A stretch of 28,259 bases of DNA, from assembly GCA_030017815.1 (NCBI GenBank), contig JASEGX010000002.1:1-28259 (forward strand). The letters are read 5' to 3'. Shown one piece after another: positions 8,336 through 16,553 of the stretch. Source of the stretch: Thermodesulfobacteriota bacterium (lineage in GTDB: Bacteria > Desulfobacterota > QYQD01). Position 1 is the first letter of the stretch. Every line of letters starts with the position of its first letter. The position numbers and the translations under genes are program-made. The notes beneath the pieces were generated by a model. That model worked only from the letters and a program-made list of their open reading frames with translations, had not been told where the DNA came from and made no database searches.

Positions 8336-9712
8336 ATGGCCAAACGCATATTGATAGTTGATGACGAAGTTAGCATTCTGGATTCCCTGGGCGGGATACT
8401 GGAGGACGAGGGGTTTGAGCCTGTCCGGGCGCAAAATGGCGAGGATGCCCTGGGCCGGTTAAGCGAGGCAGTGCCGGATTTAGTGCTTTTAGATGTGTGG
8501 ATGCCTCCGGGCATAGATGGGCTGGAAGTGCTCAGAAGGATCAAGCTCGATTATCCATTTCTCCCCGTAGTGATAATGTCCGGCCATGGCACTGTGGAGA
8601 CGGCAGTCAAGGCGACCAAGCTGGGGGCGCATGATTTTATTGAAAAACCGCTTTCCCTGGAAAAAGTCGTTCTAACTATAAATAATACTCTTGATTACAG
8701 CCGGTTAGAAGAGGAAAACCTTCTTTTACGCCAGCGGGTAGGGCGTAAACCAGAACTCACCGGGCAAAGCGAGGCGATGCTGGAGTTAAAGAGACAGATT
8801 GTCCTGGTGGCGCCTACTTCGGCCTGGGTATTGATAAAGGGGGAAAATGGGGTAGGCAAGGAGCTGGTATCTCATGCCATACACAGGCAGAGCAAGCGAG
8901 CGTCCCGGCCTCTGATCGAGGTAAACTGCGCGGCCATTCCCGAAGAACTTATTGAAAGCGAGCTTTTTGGGCATGAAAAGGGCTCTTTTACGGGCGCTAC
9001 TACCATGAGGCGCGGCAAGTTTGACTTGGCCAATGAAGGCACGCTCTTCCTGGATGAGATCGGCGATATGAGTCTTAAGACCCAGGCCAAGATACTGCGC
9101 ATACTGCAGGAGCAAAAATTCGAACGTGTAGGCGGGACAAAGACCATAAATGTTGATGTGCGGGTCATCGCCGCATCTAACAAGAACCTTGAGGAAGAGA
9201 TTAAAAAAGGGAATTTTCGTGAGGATCTTTACCACCGATTAAATGTAGTGCCGATCGAAATGCCCCCGCTAAGGGAGCGGTTGAGCGATATCCCCCTTTT
9301 AGTTAAGGAGTTTTTGTCTGAATTTGCTTCAGATGGCGGGTTAAGGCGCAAAGAAATAAGCGATGGCGCCCTGCAATTGCTCGCTGCCTATCATTGGCCT
9401 GGAAATGTCAGGGAGTTGAGAAATGTTGTGGAAAGATTGGTGATTATGTCCCCGGGCGCACTTATTACAGAGAAGGACGTTTCTTCTTCGATACGGGGGG
9501 CTAAAGCAGTAGAAAAGAAGGCGGGAGATATGTTTGCATTCGAGACGTTTAAGGATGCCAAGGCCCATTTTGAGCGCGGGTTTATATTGCATAAGCTGGC
9601 TGAAAATGACGGCAATATCTCCCAGACCGCTGAAAAGATAGGTCTGGAGAGAAGCCATCTCCACCGCAAGATGAAGGCCTTAGGTCTGGACAGTGTAAAG
9701 TCCGGGCAATAA
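8336..9712 (+). CDS. ntrX: NtrX-like sigma54-dependent response regulator
   Basis: A 458-residue NtrC-family activator. The receiver domain (residues 1-120) has the acidic pair DDE near residue 9 and phospho-acceptor Asp53 in LLDVWMP. The central AAA+ domain has Walker A GENGVGKE, the sigma54-contact loop as GSFTGA rather than GAFTGA (a common variant), and Walker B LFLDEIGDM. The C-terminal Fis-like helix-turn-helix reads GNISQTAEKIGLERSHLHRKM. It follows ntrY by 21 bases and is certainly its partner. I did not find a convincing -24/-12 sigma54 promoter in the window, so its targets are probably elsewhere. Confidence 0.93.
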   Translation: MAKRILIVDDEVSILDSLGGILEDEGFEPVRAQNGEDALGRLSEAVPDLVLLDVWMPPGIDGLEVLRRIKLDYPFLPVVIMSGHGTVETAVKATKLGAHDFIEKPLSLEKVVLTINNTLDYSRLEEENLLLRQRVGRKPELTGQSEAMLELKRQIVLVAPTSAWVLIKGENGVGKELVSHAIHRQSKRASRPLIEVNCAAIPEELIESELFGHEKGSFTGATTMRRGKFDLANEGTLFLDEIGDMSLKTQAKILRILQEQKFERVGGTKTINVDVRVIAASNKNLEEEIKKGNFREDLYHRLNVVPIEMPPLRERLSDIPLLVKEFLSEFASDGGLRRKEISDGALQLLAAYHWPGNVRELRNVVERLVIMSPGALITEKDVSSSIRGAKAVEKKAGDMFAFETFKDAKAHFERGFILHKLAENDGNISQTAEKIGLERSHLHRKMKALGLDSVKSGQ

Positions 9713-9757
9713 AAATAATTTGAAATATGGGCAGATAGTGACTATAGTTACAAATGA

Positions 9758-9883
9758 GCCTCTTGCAAAACTCCATTTTTTGTCATTCCCGCAACGCTTT
9801 TGAGCGGGAATCTGGTTTTATTCAAGTAAAAACCATATCCCCGATAGAATCATTCGGGGATGACAGACAATTTTGCAAGAGGC
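9758..9883. mobile_element. MITE-like element, GCCTCTTGCAAAA ends (copy 1)
   Basis: A 126-base element with 13-base perfect terminal inverted repeats, GCCTCTTGCAAAA (9758-9770) and TTTTGCAAGAGGC (9871-9883). The interior has the small palindromes ATTCCCGC..GCGGGAAT and CCCCGA..TCGGGG. Related ends occur at 11824 and 19276. It fills most of the gap between ntrX and the ClpX-like gene. No coding potential of its own. Confidence 0.75.
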
Positions 9884-9925
9884 ACTAAATATAACAGATC
9901 TTGTATAATACCTGGTAATTTTAAG

Positions 9926-11698
9926 ATGGGAAACGACAAAGAATATAATAATGTTCCTGACCAGAAGGAATTAGAAAAGGAGCTGGCGGAGTATCTGTCC
10001 AAAAAATATGGGGATAAGGTGCGTATTCTCTCGCCGGTCGTCCTTCCCAAACCGGGCCCATCTGAATCCGGGGGCAATAAGACCTTAAGGGGTAGGGATA
10101 TTATTCTAAATTTTAATATCAAACCTAAAGAGCTTGAGGCCTATCTGGATGAATATATAATCAAACAGGATGAGGCCAAGGCTATCCTGGCCACCAAGGT
10201 CTGCACTCACTTCAACCGTATTAAGTATGCACTGGAGCATAAGAGAGACACGGAGGTGGGACAGATCAAGAATAACATCATTATGATCGGGCCTACCGGT
10301 GTAGGTAAGACCTACATGATAAAGCTGATTGCTAAGAAGCTCGGCGTGCCTTTTGTTAAGGGCGATGCTACCAAGTTCAGCGAGACCGGTTACGTGGGCG
10401 GTGATGTGGAAGACCTGGTTCGTGACCTTGTGCAGGAGGCGGGCGGGGATATGGAGCTGGCCCAGTATGGTATTATTTATATCGATGAGATAGATAAAAT
10501 TGCCTCCAGCGCCCACCATTTAGGCCCGGATGTCTCACGCACCGGTGTTCAGCGCGCCCTTCTGAAGCCGATGGAAGAAACCGACATAGATCTCCGGGTT
10601 CCCCACGATCCTATCGCCCAGCTTGAGGCCATAGAGCGTTATCGGAAGACCGGCAAACGGGAAAAAAGGACGGTTAACACCAGGAATATCCTTTTCATAG
10701 TGAGCGGCGCCTTTAACGATCTGGCGGATGTTATTAAGAAGCGCCTGACTGATCAGGGAATCGGTTTCGGCGCGCCTATTACATCCAAGGGTGACAGTGT
10801 CGATTATTTACGCCATGTTAAGGCGGAAGACCTTATTGAATACGGGTTCGAGTCAGAGTTTGTGGGCCGATTGCCTGTAGTAGCGGTTTTTGAGGGCTTA
10901 TCCGTGGAGGACCTGTACAATATCCTCAAAAATCCGGGCTGCCCGGTGATAAAAGGCAAAAAGCACGATTTTAAGGCCTACGGTATAGACATAACATTTG
11001 AAGATAAGGCATTACATATCCTGGCTGAGAAAGCTTATACAGAGAAGACGGGGGCGCGTGGATTATCCAGGGTCGTAGAGCGGGTCCTTTTAGGATTTGA
11101 AAAAACCCTGCCTTCAACCTCGATTCGTTCCTTAGTTGTCACTCCGGAGATAGTAGAGAACCCGGTTGCGGAGTTGGATCGTTTCCTTGCCAGTCCGGAT
11201 GACCCGGCCTATATCGAACGTTACCGTCGGGCCCGGGAGAGGGAATTAGATATTATAAAATCAACCATAGTGAAACGTCAAAAAGAAATATTTGAAAACC
11301 GCGGACTGTCTGTCAGTCCCTTCAGGCTGCGGTATATGGCCGAGCTATGTTTGACTCAGGATATTGATATACAGGCTTCTGTGGAAGAGCTTCTATTTAT
11401 AACTGAGGAAATAAAAGATTATGAAGCCACTTTTCTGGATAAATATGGCATAAAGATCATTTTTGAAGATGAGGCTATCGACCAGATAATTGGACAGGCC
11501 TGGCAGGAAGGCAGCACGGCTTATGTTGTTTGTAACAACTTAACCGAATCATATAGGTATGCCTTGAGAATAATTCAGGATAGGACCGGGCGAAACGTTT
11601 TTCATCTTCCCACCGAGGCGGTGTCCACCCCGGAAGGATTTATCAGCCATCTGATCAAGGAGTCCCTTGATAATTCTTTTGGTAATTCCTCAAAATAG
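9926..11698 (+). CDS. ClpX-like AAA+ unfoldase lacking the zinc domain, with C-terminal extension
   Basis: A 590-residue AAA+ ATPase closest to ClpX. Visible motifs: Walker A GPTGVGKT (122-129), pore-loop region TGYVGGDVEDLV, Walker B IIYIDEIDKI (about 183-192), NILFIVSGAF, the arginine-finger segment ESEFVGRLPV and sensor 2 GARGL. The IGF loop used by ClpX to dock onto ClpP is present as QGIGFGA. Unlike ClpX there is no N-terminal four-cysteine zinc domain; about 90 residues of different sequence replace it. After the ClpX-like small domain (YGIDITFED from about 352) there are about 200 extra residues, including a second YGIKIIFED block from about 507 that looks like a degenerate repeat of the small domain. 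ATG 9926 is preferred because the upstream frame runs into the MITE-like element. Probably a protein unfoldase; substrates unknown. Confidence 0.82.
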   Translation: MGNDKEYNNVPDQKELEKELAEYLSKKYGDKVRILSPVVLPKPGPSESGGNKTLRGRDIILNFNIKPKELEAYLDEYIIKQDEAKAILATKVCTHFNRIKYALEHKRDTEVGQIKNNIIMIGPTGVGKTYMIKLIAKKLGVPFVKGDATKFSETGYVGGDVEDLVRDLVQEAGGDMELAQYGIIYIDEIDKIASSAHHLGPDVSRTGVQRALLKPMEETDIDLRVPHDPIAQLEAIERYRKTGKREKRTVNTRNILFIVSGAFNDLADVIKKRLTDQGIGFGAPITSKGDSVDYLRHVKAEDLIEYGFESEFVGRLPVVAVFEGLSVEDLYNILKNPGCPVIKGKKHDFKAYGIDITFEDKALHILAEKAYTEKTGARGLSRVVERVLLGFEKTLPSTSIRSLVVTPEIVENPVAELDRFLASPDDPAYIERYRRARERELDIIKSTIVKRQKEIFENRGLSVSPFRLRYMAELCLTQDIDIQASVEELLFITEEIKDYEATFLDKYGIKIIFEDEAIDQIIGQAWQEGSTAYVVCNNLTESYRYALRIIQDRTGRNVFHLPTEAVSTPEGFISHLIKESLDNSFGNSSK

Positions 11699-11699
11699 G

Positions 11700-11823
11700 G
11701 CAAAAAATACAGGAGACAGAAGCCAGAATACAGGAGTCAGAATACTGATAGCCGAAGGCTGAAAGCTGAAAGCTCAAAGCCCCGTAGAGCAGGCGTCTCG
11801 CCTGTCAAAAAGCTGATAGCTGA
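11700..11823. repeat. Low-complexity intergenic repeat tract
   Basis: This stretch is made of short iterated words such as CAGGAGACAGAAGCCAGAATA followed by a near copy, GGCTGAAAGCTGAAAGCTCAAAGC, and a small palindrome (GCAGGCGTCTCGCCTG, about 11789-11804). No gene or promoter is apparent. A related word (AGCTTTCAGCTATCAGTCATCAG) recurs after ahbD at about 15350. Confidence 0.5.
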
Positions 11824-11970
11824 GCCTCTTGCAAAACTGTTTGTCATCCCCGAATGTTTCTATCCCCGATACAGGCATTCGGGGACGGATATGGTTTTTC
11901 AAGCAGTTAGAACCAGATTCCCGCTCAGAATCGCTGCGGGAATGACAGAATTGGGACTTTTGCAAAAGCC
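11824..11970. mobile_element. MITE-like element, GCCTCTTGCAAAA ends (copy 2)
   Basis: The left end GCCTCTTGCAAAA (11824-11836) is identical to copy 1. The right end TTTTGCAAAAGCC (11958-11970) is slightly degenerate. The interior contains CCCCGAATG..CATTCGGGG and CCCGCTCAGAATCGCTGCGGG palindromes. It is non-coding and lies upstream of ahbC; the remaining 70 bases to 12041 hold the ahbC Shine-Dalgarno (GAAGGAG, 12022-12028). Confidence 0.7.
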
Positions 11971-12041
11971 TCAGCTGAAAGCTAATTTTCTCCGTGGACT
12001 CTGTGGCTAATTTTTTAAAACGAAGGAGCATTTAGAAAAAC

Positions 12042-13235
12042 ATGATCGGTATATCTAAACTTTATTGCGGTACGGTGGAGCCGTCTGACGCCTTGCGTTA
12101 TGGCAGACACTCCGGGAAGTTGCCCTCGCACCTTCTCCAGTTTTCGGCAGACAAAAAGCCGGTGGTGGTCTGGAATGCCACCCGGCGTTGTAACCTAAAG
12201 TGTGTGCATTGTTATGCCCAGGCGGACAGTGTGGGCGCACCGGATGAACTCTCCACGGCCGAAGGGAAAAAACTGATCGATGATCTAAGCCAGTTCGGCA
12301 GTCCGGTCCTTCTTTTCTCCGGCGGCGAGCCTTTTATGCGTCCGGATCTGCCTGAGCTTGCGGCTTACGCCGTGGAAAAAGGCATGCGGGCCGTAGTTTC
12401 TACAAACGGCACGCTTATCGGCAAAGACATGGCCAAGGTATTGAAGAAGATCGGCCTCTCTTATGTGGGTATAAGTCTTGATGGTATGGAAGAGGTCAAT
12501 GACCATTTTCGTGGGGTTAAGGGGGCCTTTGCCGGGGCCATGAGGGGTATTAGAAATTGTCGGGAAGCTGGTATTAAGGTAGGGTTAAGGTTTACCATAA
12601 ATAAACTTAATGCCGCCGAGATACCGGCCATTTTTGACCTGTTAGAACGGGAAGAAGTCCCGCGGATCTGTTTTTATCATCTGGTTTATGCGGGCCGGGG
12701 CAGTAAGCTGGTCGAAGAAGATCTTGCTCACGAAGAAACCCGGCGGGTAGTGGATATTATCATCGATCGTACTGCCGACTTGCACCGTCGAGGTAAGCCC
12801 AAAGAGGTGCTGACGGTGGACAATCATGCCGACGGGCCTTATGTCTATCTGCGTATGGTAAAGGAGAATTCACCCCGGGCTGCCGAGGTCCTGGAATTAC
12901 TTGAAATGAACGAGGGGAATAACTCCGGCCGGGGTATCGGCTGTGTAAGCTGGGACGGGAGCGTCCATGCGGATCAATTCTGGAGGCATTACTCATTTGG
13001 CAATGTCCGCCAACGTCCGTTTAGCGAGATCTGGACGGACTTATCCAATCCGCTTATGGCGGCCCTTAAGAATAAGAAGGCCCATGTCAATGGCCGCTGT
13101 GCCCGGTGTAAGTGGCTGGATATCTGCGCCGGTAATTTCCGGGTAAGGGCTGAGGCCGTCACCGGGGATATCTGGGCGCCGGACCCGGCTTGTTATCTGA
13201 CGGATAAAGAAATCGGGATTGCCGAGGAGGCTTAG
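12042..13235 (+). CDS. ahbC: Radical SAM 12,18-didecarboxysiroheme deacetylase AhbC
   Basis: AhbC removes the two acetate side chains of 12,18-didecarboxysiroheme to give Fe-coproporphyrin III in the siroheme-dependent heme pathway of sulfate reducers and archaea. The 397-residue product has the characteristic N-terminus ISKLYCGTVEPSDALRYGR and the radical SAM cluster motif C50-x3-C54-x2-C57 (CNLKCVHC). It also has a SAM-binding FSGGEP and a C-terminal SPASM-like cysteine cluster (RCARCKWLDICAGN and a final Cys). It is homologous to NirJ, but the N-terminus and the neighbours hemB and ahbD favour AhbC. It heads a tight operon; hemB starts two bases after its stop. The Shine-Dalgarno at 12022-12028 lies 13 bases before the ATG, rather far. 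Confidence 0.9.
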   Translation: MIGISKLYCGTVEPSDALRYGRHSGKLPSHLLQFSADKKPVVVWNATRRCNLKCVHCYAQADSVGAPDELSTAEGKKLIDDLSQFGSPVLLFSGGEPFMRPDLPELAAYAVEKGMRAVVSTNGTLIGKDMAKVLKKIGLSYVGISLDGMEEVNDHFRGVKGAFAGAMRGIRNCREAGIKVGLRFTINKLNAAEIPAIFDLLEREEVPRICFYHLVYAGRGSKLVEEDLAHEETRRVVDIIIDRTADLHRRGKPKEVLTVDNHADGPYVYLRMVKENSPRAAEVLELLEMNEGNNSGRGIGCVSWDGSVHADQFWRHYSFGNVRQRPFSEIWTDLSNPLMAALKNKKAHVNGRCARCKWLDICAGNFRVRAEAVTGDIWAPDPACYLTDKEIGIAEEA

Positions 13236-13237
13236 AG

Positions 13238-14212
13238 ATGCTGTTTCCGGATTATCGTCCGCGCCGCATGCGGCAGAATGAAAATTTCCGCGCCCTGATT
13301 CGGGAGACACAGCTTGCGCCTGATCAGCTTGTTTATCCCCTTTTTGTCGTGCTGGGGAAAAAGGTCAGGAAAGAGATCCCTTCTATGCCCGGGTGTTTTC
13401 AACTTTCTCTGGATCAGTTGAAGGCTGAGATAAAAGAGATAAAGGACACCGGGCTCAGATCTGTTCTCCTTTTTGGCATCCCGGAAAAGAAGGACGAGAT
13501 AGCCTCTCGGGCCTATGCCAAAGATGGCATTGTGCAAAGGGCGATAGCCGAGATAAAGTCATCTGATAAAGACCTTCTGGTTATTACGGATGTCTGTCTC
13601 TGTGAATACATGAGTCACGGCCACTGTGGATTTGTCTCCGGGGGCAAGATCGAAAATGATGCGACACTGGAGATACTGGGCAGGGTAGCCCTTTCCCATG
13701 CCCGGGCCGGGGCGGACATGGTTGCCCCTTCGGATATGATGGACGGCCGGGTGGCTGAGATCCGTGAGACCCTGGACGAAGATGGTTTTGAACACACACC
13801 CATCATGTCTTACGCGGTCAAGTACGCCTCCGGTTTTTACGGGCCTTTCCGCGAGGCGGCGGAGTGTGCCCCCCAGTTCGGCGACCGGCGTTCGTATCAG
13901 ATGGACCCCGCCAACAGCCGTGAGGCCCTGCGCGAGGCCACCCTGGACATGGAGGAAGGGGCTGACATCCTCATGGTTAAACCGGCCCTGCCTTATCTGG
14001 ATATCATCTCTCGCTTGCGGGAGGAATTTGACCATCCCATTGCCGCTTATCAGGTCAGCGGCGAGTATGCCATGGTAAAGGCGGCGGCCAAGATGGGCTG
14101 GCTGGATGAAGAGCGGGTCATGATGGAATGCCTTCTGAGTATCCGGAGGGCCGGAGCAGATATTATCATCACTTATTATGCCAAGGAGGCAGCGAGGTTA
14201 TTGCGCAGATGA
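13238..14212 (+). CDS. hemB: Porphobilinogen synthase (delta-aminolevulinic acid dehydratase)
   Basis: HemB condenses two 5-aminolevulinate molecules to porphobilinogen, the common tetrapyrrole precursor. The 324-residue protein is full length. It has the metal-binding cysteine-rich loop DVCLCEYMSHGHCG and the two active-site lysines in SYAVKYASGFYGPF and DILMVKPALPYLD. It also has the conserved PSDMMDGRV and QVSGEYAM segments. It starts two bases after ahbC and overlaps ahbD by four bases (ATGA), so the three are clearly one transcript linking early and late heme steps. Confidence 0.97.
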   Translation: MLFPDYRPRRMRQNENFRALIRETQLAPDQLVYPLFVVLGKKVRKEIPSMPGCFQLSLDQLKAEIKEIKDTGLRSVLLFGIPEKKDEIASRAYAKDGIVQRAIAEIKSSDKDLLVITDVCLCEYMSHGHCGFVSGGKIENDATLEILGRVALSHARAGADMVAPSDMMDGRVAEIRETLDEDGFEHTPIMSYAVKYASGFYGPFREAAECAPQFGDRRSYQMDPANSREALREATLDMEEGADILMVKPALPYLDIISRLREEFDHPIAAYQVSGEYAMVKAAAKMGWLDEERVMMECLLSIRRAGADIIITYYAKEAARLLRR

Positions 14213-15351
14213 AACCGAATCATCCTCATGGCCATCCTTCACATCCTTCCCATGCCCATAGTGGTCCTCCACAGGGGCAGGACGGACCGACGCTTCGCCT
14301 GGTAGCCTGGGAATTGACAAGGAACTGTAACCTTTCCTGTGTTCACTGTCGGGCATCCGCAACCCGTGGACCTTATGAAAACGAACTATCCACGGAAGAG
14401 TGCAAGAAGATTATCGACGACATCGCTGCCCATGCCCAGCCGGTCATGATCATGACCGGTGGTGAGCCTCTCCTGCGCGAGGATATCTTTGAACTGGCGC
14501 GCTATGGTACAGACAAAGGCCTGCGGATGGTGATGGCCACCAACGGCACCCTCATCACCCCGGAAGTGGCCCGGAAAATGGTAGAGGCCGGAGTAAAGAG
14601 GATTAGTATAAGCATTGACGGGGCCACAGCAGAAAGCCATGACAAATTCCGTCAGGTAGAAGGGGCCTTTAAGGGCGCGCTTCAAGGCATAGAAGAGGCG
14701 AAGCAGGCCGGTTTAGAGTTTCAGATTAATACCACGATTACTGAGACGAACCTCCATGAACTCCCGGCTATACAGGAGCTCACCGTATCACTCGGGGCGG
14801 TGGCTCACCACATCTTCCTCCTGGTCCCTACCGGACGCGGCAAAGATTTGGCCGCTCAGGCCCTTTCTGCCGGGGAATACGAACAAACCCTGAACTGGTT
14901 TTATGACCAAAGGGATAAAGTCCCCCTACACCTCAAGGCCACCTGTGCCCCTCACTATTATCGGATATTAAGACAGCGGGCCAAGGCTGAGGGGAAAGAG
15001 ATAACCTTCCAGTCCCACGGGCTGGATGCCGTGACCCGGGGATGCCTGGGCGGTGTCGGCTTCTGTTTTGTCTCACATCGGGGAGATGTCCAGCCTTGCG
15101 GTTATTTAGAGATAAACTGCGGCTCGGTGCGCGAGATGCCCCTTTCCCGTATCTGGCGTGAATCTCCTGTCTTTCTTAACTTGCGTAATCCCAAGATGTA
15201 CAAAGGCAAGTGCGGTATGTGTGAATATCATCGTTTCTGTGGCGGGTGCCGGGCGCGGGCCCATGAGATGTCCGGTGATTATCTGGCCGAGGAACCTCTC
15301 TGTACATATCAACCTTTAAAAATGCGGGCGCCGGCGAAGGAAAGTCATTAG
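14209..15351 (+). CDS. ahbD: Radical SAM heme b synthase AhbD
   Basis: AhbD oxidatively decarboxylates the two propionates of Fe-coproporphyrin III to vinyl groups, the last step of the alternative heme pathway. The 380-residue protein has the radical SAM motif C40-x3-C44-x2-C47 (CNLSCVHC), MTGGEPL, and an auxiliary-cluster C-terminus (CGMCEYHRFCGGCRARA and a later Cys). I start it at ATG 14209, overlapping the hemB stop; the frame is open farther upstream but that region is hemB in another frame. The first 17 residues carry six histidines (positions 5, 7, 9, 12, 15, 17) in a Pro/Gly/Ser setting, an unusual tail that could bind metal or heme. Confidence 0.9.
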   Translation: MKPNHPHGHPSHPSHAHSGPPQGQDGPTLRLVAWELTRNCNLSCVHCRASATRGPYENELSTEECKKIIDDIAAHAQPVMIMTGGEPLLREDIFELARYGTDKGLRMVMATNGTLITPEVARKMVEAGVKRISISIDGATAESHDKFRQVEGAFKGALQGIEEAKQAGLEFQINTTITETNLHELPAIQELTVSLGAVAHHIFLLVPTGRGKDLAAQALSAGEYEQTLNWFYDQRDKVPLHLKATCAPHYYRILRQRAKAEGKEITFQSHGLDAVTRGCLGGVGFCFVSHRGDVQPCGYLEINCGSVREMPLSRIWRESPVFLNLRNPKMYKGKCGMCEYHRFCGGCRARAHEMSGDYLAEEPLCTYQPLKMRAPAKESH

Positions 15352-15444
15352 CTTTCAGCTATCAGTCATCAGTCACTAACCGTCGGGTGTCAATCGCTCA
15401 AGTCCGTTTTGAATTTTGGACTTTGACCGTTGGGATTTAACAAA
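15352..15444 (+). other. Intercistronic region between ahbD and the ahbA/B gene
   Basis: A 93-base gap holding the repeat word GCTTTCAGCTATCAGTCATCAG and a weak hairpin formed by CAAGTCC and GGACTTTG (about 15399-15426). There is no T-run, so it is not an intrinsic terminator. The downstream gene is probably still part of the ahb transcript. Confidence 0.4.
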
Positions 15445-15888
15445 ATGGATGCTACAGACCGGGCCATTTTAAACGAGATACAATCCCATTTTCCGATTGA
15501 ATCTCGCCCCTATGCGACTATAGGAGAGCGGCTCCAACTCACGGAGACAGAAGTTTTAGACCGGATTAGGCGTTTGCAGGATAGGGGTATAATACGCCGT
15601 CTGGGGGCGAATTTTGATTCCCGCCGCCTGGGTTATATGACTACTCTCTGCGGGGCCAAGGTCCCACCGGAAAAATTAGAGGAATTTGTGGAGGTCGTAA
15701 ACTCTTATCAGGGAGTGACCCATAACTACTTACGCAGACACGCCTTCAATGTCTGGTTTACCTTTATCGCCGGGTCGGAAGAGGCCATCGAGAGGCAACT
15801 GCAGGAGATAACTGAAAAGACCGGCGTTAAGGTCTACAACTTTCCCGCCATACGTTTATTCAAGATCAGGGCTGAGTTTAAGGTCTGA
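15445..15888 (+). CDS. Siroheme decarboxylase subunit (AhbA/AhbB, Lrp/AsnC-like)
   Basis: A 147-residue protein of the Lrp/AsnC fold: an N-terminal winged helix (DRAILNEIQSHFPIESRPYATIGERL) and a C-terminal RAM-like domain. The signatures IIRRLGANFDSRRLGY and GVTHNYLRRHAFNVWFTF are typical of AhbA/AhbB, which jointly decarboxylate siroheme to 12,18-didecarboxysiroheme, the AhbC substrate. I cannot tell by eye whether this is AhbA or AhbB, so no symbol is given. The partner subunit is not in the window and must be encoded elsewhere, or this protein acts as a homomer. The start ATG 15445 matches the family N-terminus; a TTG at 15430 would add five residues. Confidence 0.87.
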   Translation: MDATDRAILNEIQSHFPIESRPYATIGERLQLTETEVLDRIRRLQDRGIIRRLGANFDSRRLGYMTTLCGAKVPPEKLEEFVEVVNSYQGVTHNYLRRHAFNVWFTFIAGSEEAIERQLQEITEKTGVKVYNFPAIRLFKIRAEFKV

Positions 15889-15949
15889 AAGAAGAGTTAG
15901 GGGTGCGCTTTTCCCCATTGGTTTTGCCACATCCGCTGTAATGACTTGG

Positions 15950-16189
15950 TCAGGCGCTTTTTTGATAATGAGAAGCATACCAATCTATAACCTGTCGAAT
16001 CATTTTTTGATATGAAGTATGATGCTCTTTTGCCCTTTTTTTAAAAAAGTCAACACTCGATTTATTCAAAGAGATCGTTATCTTAATGTTCTCTTCTTTC
16101 AGGACCAACTTGTCCGGCGGTGGAAGAAAATCTTTAATGACCTTCAGCTCACCCATCGGCTCTTCAGTGTACTTTATTTTGCTCTTCAT
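15950..16189 (-). CDS. brnA: BrnA-type antitoxin
   Basis: A 79-residue protein with an N-terminal segment MKSKIKYTEEPMGELKVIKD and a C-terminal ribbon-helix-helix DNA-binding region (KITISLNKSSVDFFKKRAKEHH then YQKMIRQVIDWY). This matches BrnA antitoxins, which neutralise BrnT and repress their own operon. I chose the ATG at 16189 because GGGAG lies 8 bases upstream and because it gives the usual BrnA start; the longer frame to 16240 lies inside brnT. It overlaps the 3' end of brnT by 26 bases, the usual arrangement for translational coupling. Confidence 0.82.
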   Translation of the reverse strand: MKSKIKYTEEPMGELKVIKDFLPPPDKLVLKEENIKITISLNKSSVDFFKKRAKEHHTSYQKMIRQVIDWYASHYQKSA

Positions 16190-16457
16190 ATATCTTTCTC
16201 CCTTTTCTCCAATATCCCGCACCATAAATGCGGATAACATTTTCCCTATACGTAAACCTTACGGTCATTATGCCTTCACCGACACAGCCGATACAGTAAA
16301 ATCGTTTTTCTTTTGCGCTATGGTTAACATCTTCCACTATGATACGGTGAGGATCAAGAAAAGCACGTTGCGCTGACGAGAAAGAGACATTATGCTTTGC
16401 CTGGTTCTCCTTATCTTTCTCTTCATCCCATTCAAAATGGGCCTTCTTCATGGACAT
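16164..16457 (-). CDS. brnT: BrnT-type ribonuclease toxin
   Basis: A 97-residue protein matching the BrnT family (RelE-like fold ribonuclease): FEWDEEKDKENQAKHNVSF at the N-terminus, FLDPHRIIVEDVNHS in the middle, and a C-terminal RIYGAGYWRKGRKIYEE. In typical BrnT the last segment reads about RIISARRATRRERKEYEE, so the basic residues there are partly replaced and activity may be reduced. The toxin gene precedes its antitoxin, as is normal for brnTA. Starts at 16457 or 16451 are equally possible; neither has a clear Shine-Dalgarno. Confidence 0.8.
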   Translation of the reverse strand: MSMKKAHFEWDEEKDKENQAKHNVSFSSAQRAFLDPHRIIVEDVNHSAKEKRFYCIGCVGEGIMTVRFTYRENVIRIYGAGYWRKGRKIYEEQNKVH

Positions 16458-16553
16458 AACATACTATAGAATGGGCCGCAAAAGCAATATAAAAGTATGG
16501 CTATTAATATGTAGAAAAGGTCTACCAGCGGCATGTTGGGCGAATTCAAATAC

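Noticed and set aside
9860..9925. Earlier start for the ClpX-like protein
   Set aside because: The extension lies partly within the MITE-like element and has no family resemblance.
11700..11823. Possible CRISPR or tandem array from iterated short words
   Set aside because: The repeats are irregular, short and without uniform spacers; no cas genes are near.
14128..14208. Upstream extension of AhbD
   Set aside because: The added residues are hemB sequence read in another frame; the ATGA overlap at 14209 is the natural start.
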